Of a stretch of 64,000 nucleotides of DNA, positions 62,201-64,000 are shown piece by piece (position 1 is the first letter of the stretch; every line of letters begins with the position of its first letter). The notes beneath the pieces were generated by a model. That model searched no databases. It had not been told where the DNA came from and was given only the letters and a program-made list of their open reading frames with translations. Source of the stretch: Choristoneura fumiferana (taxonomy: Eukaryota; Arthropoda; Insecta; Lepidoptera; Tortricidae); contig NC_133501.1 in NCBI RefSeq assembly GCF_025370935.1, forward strand, positions 3,662,565 to 3,726,564, read 5' to 3'. The position numbers and the translations under genes are program-made.

Positions 62201-62230
62201 CAAATCGCGAACATAGCCACGAAAAACTAA
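24855..62230 (+). CDS. Giant repeat protein gene, contig-2 copy (22 exons found, 3' end complete)
   Basis: Join of exons 24855-24902, 25499-25594, 26188-26235, 28927-29022, 30095-30142, 30972-31067, 31493-31540, 32792-32887, 33897-33944, 34456-34551, 35573-35716, 36899-36997, 37361-37408, 38671-38811, 39227-39271, 39362-39409, 40365-40412, 41969-42016, 44016-48425, 50311-55507, 58683-60357 and 62064-62230. All have AG/GT borders and all introns are phase 1, so every internal exon is symmetric. Domain order: about 29 helical units of 16 residues, Thr-rich mucin-like stretch, 21-residue PEKP/PEQP repeats, QPQQPG repeats with charged spacers, collagen-like GQP/GEP triplets, a charged segment, one more helical unit, Cys tail. 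Total about 12.8 kb of coding sequence. The first coding exon and signal peptide were not found. The three large exons carry small frame slips, so the assembled sequence does not translate through. Family not recognised; a secreted structural or adhesive role is inferred from composition only. Confidence 0.8.
25229..25450 (+). mobile_element. RTE-like LINE 3' ORF end fragment (contig 2)
   Basis: Open frame with LTRWTDNLAKAAGSRWMQPA and EAYVQQ before the stop; the intact-frame counterpart of 2707-2930. Confidence 0.78.
25499..25594 (+). CDS. Exon, two 16-residue units (contig 2)
   Basis: 96 bp, phase 1-1. RNKAIDFMKCAKGSR then WKYVISFLKQLEGTA. Confidence 0.85.
26188..26235 (+). CDS. Exon, one 16-residue unit (contig 2)
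   Basis: 48 bp, phase 1-1. IEVIIELMRELTNET. Confidence 0.88.
26283..28305 (+). mobile_element. LINE nested in an inverted-repeat element, longer version (contig 2)
   Basis: Inverted ends at 26285-26337 and 28258-28302. Inside, the reverse transcriptase tail (26690-27513; LGLLIDHKVCFEMHVTE, ARFCFAIPPRTHVTPYLN) continues into a 3' UTR with a hairpin (gcgctgcggcttaccgcagc, 27701-27720), an AATAAA (27911) and an (ATCT)n tail (27928-27941). The segment 27515-28258 is missing from contig 1. Confidence 0.7.
26355..26688. mobile_element. Insertion present only in contig 2
   Basis: About 334 bp rich in gagcgag/ctcgctc motifs, with internal short hairpins (agctcagcgagttttatagct). Interrupts the LINE fragment; contig 1 reads through at about 3834. 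Possibly a MITE. Confidence 0.55.
28927..29022 (+). CDS. Exon, two 16-residue units (contig 2)
   Basis: 96 bp, phase 1-1. VWKAYTILERLTGHS then FDAIYEILEKISGGK. Confidence 0.9.
30095..30142 (+). CDS. Exon, one 16-residue unit (contig 2)
   Basis: 48 bp, phase 1-1. SHEIADFFRHVAHTN. Confidence 0.85.
30285..30402. mobile_element. Foldback MITE, partly degraded (contig 2)
   Basis: Keeps more of the left half (tgtcgtgcggtccctactcg) than its contig-1 counterpart at 6770, which lost part of the centre. Confidence 0.6.
30972..31067 (+). CDS. Exon, two 16-residue units (contig 2)
   Basis: 96 bp, phase 1-1. VEGVRIQVEKMTGGI then PAEFPKVFEILLPEI. Confidence 0.88.
31493..31540 (+). CDS. Exon, one 16-residue unit (contig 2)
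   Basis: 48 bp, phase 1-1. LKGAMNLMISATRSG. Confidence 0.88.
32534..32770 (+). mobile_element. tRNA-derived SINE (contig 2)
   Basis: A box tggcctagtgg and B box ggttcgattcc (32585-32595). Same insertion as 9183-9445, with about 28 bp of the body deleted after 32637. Confidence 0.8.
32792..32887 (+). CDS. Exon, two 16-residue units (contig 2)
   Basis: 96 bp, phase 1-1. LGEAILEMNRIMGKS then ISESIIVLKRITGQR. Confidence 0.9.
33110..33345 (+). mobile_element. Retrotransposon pol C-terminal fragment (contig 2)
   Basis: GAEYDFVPFGVEALGPWGPG and LFKDLSKRLRDTTGDRRAG, then a frameshift into SIFGTMPQGPFLDLF. Counterpart of 10327-10560. Confidence 0.6.
33897..33944 (+). CDS. Exon, one 16-residue unit (contig 2)
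   Basis: 48 bp, phase 1-1. LKYALEELTHEANKL. The SINE just upstream in contig 1 is absent here. Confidence 0.87.
34456..34551 (+). CDS. Exon, two 16-residue units (contig 2)
   Basis: 96 bp, phase 1-1. LRVVIETLYKITGCR then IEEVQTVFYRVFKID. Confidence 0.9.
34646..34757. mobile_element. Foldback MITE (contig 2)
   Basis: Same insertion as 13129-13240; arms gggctactacgaaactcgaa and complement. Confidence 0.8.
35573..35716 (+). CDS. Exon, three 16-residue units (contig 2)
   Basis: 144 bp, phase 1-1. IITVIKRINNISKSR, then ALTFLESLLEVTQSK, then IEDASVALKKLTTKN. Confidence 0.9.
36105..36680. mobile_element. Interspersed repeat with foldback core (contig 2)
   Basis: Same insertion as 14960-15540; inverted repeat 36418-36629. 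Confidence 0.6.
36899..36997 (+). CDS. Exon, two units, 33 residues (contig 2)
   Basis: 99 bp, phase 1-1. SALEILENIRSKSGH then DDIIDFFRRLIEHTGTK. Confidence 0.88.
37361..37408 (+). CDS. Exon, one 16-residue unit (contig 2)
   Basis: 48 bp, phase 1-1. IQEAWEVIITYITIT. Confidence 0.87.
37616..37665. repeat. Perfect hairpin in intron
   Basis: gattgcaggcgcgctagctc followed shortly by gaattagcgcgcctgcaatc. Arms of about 15 bp. Contig 1 (16727-16775) has the same with a one-base loss. Confidence 0.7.
38166..38301 (-). mobile_element. Interspersed repeat with (CAGA)n (contig 2)
   Basis: Same insertion as 17262-17390, with a different number of CAGA units and some loss at its 5' side. Confidence 0.75.
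38671..38811 (+). CDS. Exon, three units, 47 residues (contig 2)
   Basis: 141 bp, phase 1-1. IFEFFEVIYRFTRVQ, then ITFIETIIHVTSSS, then FTQAISKLNRLTGEK. Confidence 0.9.
39227..39271 (+). CDS. Exon, one 15-residue unit (contig 2)
   Basis: 45 bp, phase 1-1. FIKSLTIIYEIVEI. Confidence 0.83.
39362..39409 (+). CDS. Exon, one 16-residue unit (contig 2)
   Basis: 48 bp, phase 1-1. IVKFFEVIITISKKF. Confidence 0.87.
40365..40412 (+). CDS. Exon, one 16-residue unit (contig 2)
   Basis: 48 bp, phase 1-1. FEEVITIMEEYTYTT. Confidence 0.87.
41056..41190 (+). mobile_element. Lepidopteran interspersed repeat (contig 2)
   Basis: (CAT)n, cctatatacgtcccactgct, agggcttgggccatagttcc. Same insertion as 20104-20245. 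Confidence 0.7.
41440..41700. repeat. Inverted-repeat (foldback) element (contig 2)
   Basis: Same as 20490-20745; outer arms aactggaggttgaacgccga and complement, inner hairpin around agaaagagatgg. Confidence 0.7.
41969..42016 (+). CDS. Exon, one 16-residue unit (contig 2)
   Basis: 48 bp, phase 1-1. FINALKELRECTGET. Confidence 0.88.
42412..43640. mobile_element. Large foldback region (contig 2)
   Basis: Same as 21465-22690. Confidence 0.6.
42943..43108. mobile_element. Palindromic element with 9-bp target-site duplication (contig 2)
   Basis: Same insertion as 21990-22153; flanked by cagggcgac at 42934-42942 and 43109-43117. Both haplotypes carry it. Confidence 0.85.
44016..48425 (+). CDS. 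Exon: last helical unit, Thr-rich mucin-like stretch, 21-residue PEKP/PEQP repeats
   Basis: Acceptor ttcag at 44015, donor gtaaat at 48426, phase 1-1. It opens with IIKAIEYIKQNKPSKK, then a Thr/Pro/Glu stretch (44066-44480, repeated TEAPTTTT-type motifs) that would be a target for O-glycosylation, then about 60 tandem 63-bp units of consensus GGPEKPATPEQP then GGPQKQDQP. The correct frame has codons starting at 44018, fixed by the splice phase and the Thr-rich part; it lacks any ATG. Other frames also stay open over long stretches (NQVAQRNQ type on +, LVSLGHLV type on -) and are shadows. One-base losses near 46503, 46777 and 47740 cancel out so that the end is again in frame, but a TAG at 46868 interrupts the assembled sequence. 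Confidence 0.85.
44481..48425 (+). repeat. 63-bp tandem repeat array (coding)
   Basis: Unit like ggtggcccagagaaaccagc followed by aacaccagaacagccaggcg and gtcctcagaaacaagaccaa. Variable codons are Ala/Glu/Thr/Ser before the Thr-Pro and Gln/Pro/Arg in QK-x-[DE]Q. A related early segment (44481-44690) and a repeat of it at 46840-46925 and 47050-47125 carry SQPGQPSQPGQP-type sequence. Confidence 0.92.
48426..50310 (+). other. Intron, 1.9 kb
   Basis: AT-rich. About 49865-50050 is a LINE-type 3' tail (hairpin region cagcgttgcgtaatgctta ... gatgctgagtccgctcc, then caataaatattttctttctt). No coding signal recognised in the rest. Confidence 0.5.
50311..55507 (+). CDS. Exon: charged start, (QPQQPG)n repeats with charged Tyr-rich spacers
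   Basis: Acceptor attttag, donor gtagat at 55508, phase 1-1. It starts with a charged segment (EKPKNPEQLTDTV, then DEETEEEQEIRIKNEKEEMY, 50376-50435), probably helical, then hundreds of residues of Q-P-Q-Q-P-G hexapeptide. Three clear charged spacers (from 51180, 52236 and 55205) and one badly eroded one (about 54150-54265) interrupt it. Spacer key parts: YEETKGERE, then RFEKYDEFSYDYEIDQFGHR, then KRPRHPKKP. The frame holds from 50313 to about 53135, then small slips follow (53136, 53155, 53745, 54045-54265, 54925, 54956), with a TAG at 54150 in the assembled frame. The end is back in the QPG frame and runs QPSEPSQPGQPSEPSQPGQ up to the donor. Low-complexity, proline-rich and extended rather than globular. 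Confidence 0.83.
51162..51362 (+). repeat. Charged spacer, copy 1
   Basis: Encodes about 60 residues: QYEETKGERETLMRQETNRF, then EKYDEFSYDYEIDQFGH, then the basic RHKRPRHPKKP, then QQPGVLKKPGQP. Confidence 0.85.
52218..52418 (+). repeat. Charged spacer, copy 2
   Basis: As the first, with ILMRQERNSFETYDEF replacing TLMRQETNRFEKYDEF. Confidence 0.85.
54035..54290 (+). repeat. Charged spacer, copy 3, eroded
   Basis: Aligns to the other spacers at the DNA level (agagagaaacag, ctcatacgactacgaaat, ggtcatcgccataaacgac) but with many short losses, so it does not translate. Either poor consensus or a truly decayed copy. Confidence 0.65.
55187..55387 (+). repeat. Charged spacer, copy 4
   Basis: QYEETEGERKILMRQETNRF, then EKYDDFSYNYEADQFGH and RHKRPRYPKKP. 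More diverged in sequence than copies 1 and 2 are from each other. Confidence 0.85.
55508..58682 (+). other. Intron, 3.2 kb
   Basis: Contains a hAT-like start (caggggtcttcaaactttt, 55536-55554) with gggcca motifs behind it, a repeat also seen at 21207 (57480-57605), and the (TGTC)n element (58186-58460). An ORF at 56787-57134 has no recognisable domain and was not called. Nothing else seen. Confidence 0.5.
58186..58460 (+). mobile_element. Interspersed repeat with (TGTC)n
   Basis: aaaacggaacccttatagtt, (TGTC)n, gcggctttgctcagggacta, then ggggtatcgttggat. Same family and order as 22198-22460. Confidence 0.75.
58683..60117 (+). repeat. 9-bp based Gly-Gln/Glu-Pro array (coding)
   Basis: Built of ccaggacaa, ccaggtgaa, ccaggtcaa-type triplet codons, with a longer-order repeat marked by ggttcaaagaatcctgaa at 58811, 58918, 59141, 59440, 59777 and 59965. 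Confidence 0.9.
58683..60357 (+). CDS. Exon: collagen-like Gly-x-Pro triplets and charged tail
   Basis: Acceptor ttaccag, donor gtgagt at 60358, phase 1-1. It opens exactly on a triplet: GEP GQP GQP GEP and so on, Gly every third residue with Gln/Glu in the second and Pro in the third place. The runs are interrupted about six times by a block of the kind EQSGGSKNPEKPEQPKEPSQ. At 60118 it changes to a charged segment: KEDETDIKKKIEKSESDTEI, then DETEEERETRIRMMKEEEI, then a Pro/Thr stretch and KKGGKLAVQKGTK. Collagens need Gly every third residue and favour Pro in the third place; whether this forms a triple helix is inference. Frame slips near 58864, 58902, 58935-58965, 59436, 59452, 59618 and 59776-59790; assembled-frame stop at 58931. 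Confidence 0.83.
60358..62063 (+). other. Intron, 1.7 kb
   Basis: Contains a LINE-type 3' tail (61375-61580: hairpin region with agcataatgctgagtcagcg, then gtgaataaatgtcttc and a (TATTTC)n tail) and a diverged foldback MITE (61850-61996, ends with gaacttcggttttcgaatgt). No exon recognised. Confidence 0.55.
61850..61996. mobile_element. Diverged foldback MITE
   Basis: Similar layout to 13129-13240 (ttcgatcttcgtatc on the left, gatacgaacttcggttttcg on the right), with a different centre. Confidence 0.45.
62064..62230 (+). CDS. Terminal exon: final helical unit and Cys tail
   Basis: Acceptor atttttcag, phase 1 start, TAA at 62228-62230. Reads ILHALETSMNLKIL, which fits the 16-residue unit found in the 5' exons, then PNGPNNKNCFCTCDN and a tail ending in PPQIANIATKN. 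The three cysteines in C-x-C-x-C spacing are the only cluster in the 3' half. A short Cys-rich C-terminus after a long repetitive body is seen in some secreted insect structural proteins (silk-coat and mucin-like), where it may link chains; that parallel is from memory. Confidence 0.85.
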
Positions 62231-62386
62231 TCATAATCGCTCTAAAACCGCGTAGATAAATTTTGAGGTTATGGCGGCACACATAGGCGCTAGTCAACCG
62301 ACTAGCTTTTTTTACTCTATCTTTAATTTGTATTTACGCATTGTATATTAATATCGTATATAAGTATGGTTAATTAAGTATAAAAA

Positions 62387-62392
62387 AATAAA
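62387..62392 (+). promoter_or_regulatory. Polyadenylation signal
   Basis: AATAAA 157 bp after the stop codon, at a suitable distance to end the mRNA of this gene. Confidence 0.7.
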
Positions 62393-62454
62393 TTATTATG
62401 GGTTGCTTATTTATTTTAGTTGCAAGTTTTATTTCAATACCTTTTCTTATAAAT

Positions 62455-62645
62455 TACTAGCTTTTGCCTGCGACTTCGTCCGCGTGGAATTAGGTTATCG
62501 CGCGCTGATCCCTCGGGAACTGTGCATTTTCCGGGATAAAAAGTAGCCTATGTCACTCTCTGACCCATAAACTATCTCTATGGCAAAAATCAAATTAATC
62601 CGTCGCTCCGTTTCGACATTCAGATTTATAATATTAGTATCGAAG
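62455..62645. mobile_element. Interspersed repeat in 3' flank
   Basis: actagcttttgcctgcgact, tcgtccgcgtggaattagg, ccgggataaaaagtagccta and a final ttataatattagtat: a very common lepidopteran repeat, related to the one at 8770-9175. Confidence 0.65.
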
Positions 62646-63024
62646 TATGGATGATTCACAAAGTGTATGAATAGAATAGAACAGAAAATATTTATTTACA
62701 ATAAACATATACATGTCGTAAGATAGGACTTAGAGAGCCGGGATCCGACCGTAACATGATCAATGTGGGCATAACAAGTGGGATTCGGGCAGAGAATGAA
62801 ACTATTTTGAAGAACTAACAAAAGTCCACTAATTGTGGTCAAGATAAAACAAAAACAATACGACACTCGTTCACTGAAATCTTAGAAATGCAACTATCAT
62901 AACGATTCACAATAACTTAAGGAAAAGCCTAGCTAAATAATAAAGAAACGCGTAACAGTTCCTGAGACTGTCGACTCGGGCCAGACTTCTTTTACAAACT
63001 GACAATTGACGATCGCTTTTCCCG

Positions 63025-63105
63025 CGTCCAGATCTCAGGCTCTGTCAAGCGCGCCACGCATGGCAACACTGGCGTTTCGTAAGTGCTATAATGCCAATCC
63101 TTAAT
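63025..63105. repeat. Interspersed repeat shared with 13258-13340
   Basis: ctctgtcaagcgcgccac and atggcaacactggcgtttcg, as in the intron copies at 13258 and about 34774. Confidence 0.5.
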
Positions 63106-63339
63106 AAACCACACATAGTAATGACCATACAAGGACCATACTCATATTTCTACATACATATGTAGCTGATACAAAAAAAGGACACCCCTAAGCATGTGTC
63201 ATGGCACGCGGTGCCACGACGCTGATTTTCAGTGGGTCCACAGTAACTTAAAATAGGATGTTTTGTGAACGAAATTCCTTCCGCTGGCATTCGTGTCGTC
63301 ATAGTGTGTTGTATGTTTTTATATGTTTTAGTTTTTAAA

Positions 63340-63490
63340 TGGGTTCCACTGAAAAACAGCGTTGCGGCTTGCTGTAACATTATGCTGAGTGGGGTCCACT
63401 TTATACTATTCGATGTTATTTTTTTTTCGTCTAATGTATTTTTATGTGTATCGAATATGTGTAAATAAATGTTTTTCTCTCTCTCTCAAA
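63340..63490 (+). mobile_element. LINE 3' tail with (TC)n end
   Basis: cagcgttgcggcttgctgta, attatgctgagtggggtcca, then gtgtaaataaatgtttt and (TC)n. Minus-strand counterpart at 8104-8710. Confidence 0.55.
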
Positions 63491-63747
63491 TGGAGAAATA
63501 ATAACTAGATGCCAGAAAATAACAGTTCGTACGAGTATTCATCTCTATTGGCCTTAGAAATAGGCTCAGAGGTGTTCAGCGAGCTACGTAGAGAGTTATG
63601 CTCGGTGTTTCTCCACCTACGGGATTGAATCAGAAATTAGGAGATAGTTACGTAGAGTAACAACGGACACAGACATACATAGCCAAGTGAATTAACTCGT
63701 TAAAGTGGTAATGGGCAGGTCATACGAGGGCTGCTACTTATGAATTC

Positions 63748-64000
63748 GGAATTGAAAAAACAAGGATACCTGTCGATGATTTAGCCTGCCTGGCGGAGGC
63801 CGTGAAAGCTTGGTGTGACTCGTGCCCTGGAGCGGACACCCCCACGGTTAAACAGATCCAGCGGGCCTGGGGCACCCCTCGCCTTAATGCGACTCACGCT
63901 GTCCGGACAATTCTGAACGCGCCCGTCTGCTAGCTGTTTCTGCACGAGGCAGGCAATTGGCTGAACGCCTTGCCATCGAGGAATATTGGCACTATTCTGG
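63748..64000 (+). pseudogene. Retroelement pol fragment with in-frame stop
   Basis: Frame starting at 63781 reads LACLAEAVKAWCDSCPGADT, then VKQIQRAWGTPRLNATHAV, reaches TAG at 63931 and continues in the same frame as LFLHEAGNWLNALPSRNIGT to the window end. The part after the stop resembles a recurring retroelement pol segment (from memory) of the kind whose C-terminus appears at 10327. Truncated by the window edge. Confidence 0.5.

Overview
The window is nuclear DNA from an insect, most likely a moth or butterfly. The introns are AT-rich and crowded with interspersed repeats that I recognise as typical of Lepidoptera: tRNA-derived SINEs, non-LTR retrotransposon tails ending in short tandem repeats, and foldback MITEs. 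There are no operons and no bacterial-type gene packing. One multi-exon gene on the + strand fills almost the whole window. No other intact host gene is visible.

Layout. Positions 1-954: no gene recognised. 955-1110: TATA box and possible leader, start codon unresolved. 2332-23202: first copy of the 5' exons (19 exons, the last one cut off). 23203-23302: exactly 100 N. 23303-48425: the sequence restarts at the equivalent of about position 962 and runs again through the same exons, nearly identical, then continues through the Thr-rich and Pro-rich exon that the gap interrupted in the first copy. 50311-55507, 58683-60357 and 62064-62230: the last three exons, followed by an AATAAA signal at 62387. 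The first and second copies are best read as two haplotypes placed end to end by the assembler (false duplication): they differ by small indels and by several clean presence/absence differences of transposable elements, and the join is a placeholder gap.

The gene. Every intron I can place interrupts the codon after its first base (phase 1). The 5' exons are 48, 96, 141, 144, 45 or 99 bp long and encode a string of about 29 units of 16 residues. Each unit is a short amphipathic helix with Asp/Asn/Gly at position 1, aliphatic or aromatic residues at about 2, 5, 6, 8, 9 and 12, and often Thr-Gly near the end. After this come a Thr-rich mucin-like stretch, some 60 copies of a 21-residue Pro/Glu/Gln/Gly repeat, a roughly 1,700-residue (Gln-Pro-Gln-Gln-Pro-Gly)n exon broken by charged Tyr-rich spacers, a collagen-like exon of Gly-Gln-Pro and Gly-Glu-Pro triplets, and a final exon that returns to one 16-residue helix unit and ends in a Cys-x-Cys-x-Cys tail. 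The exons total about 12.8 kb, or about 4,260 codons. I do not recognise a named family. A secreted structural or adhesive protein (silk coat, saliva, cuticle or lining mucin) is the most reasonable inference, but it is only an inference.

The three repetitive exons contain scattered small frame slips that create stop codons in the assembled sequence. They cluster in tandem repeats and look like consensus errors rather than gene death, but that cannot be settled from sequence alone. Introns and flanks hold retrotransposon fragments, SINEs, foldback elements and one well-delimited palindromic element with a 9-bp target-site duplication.
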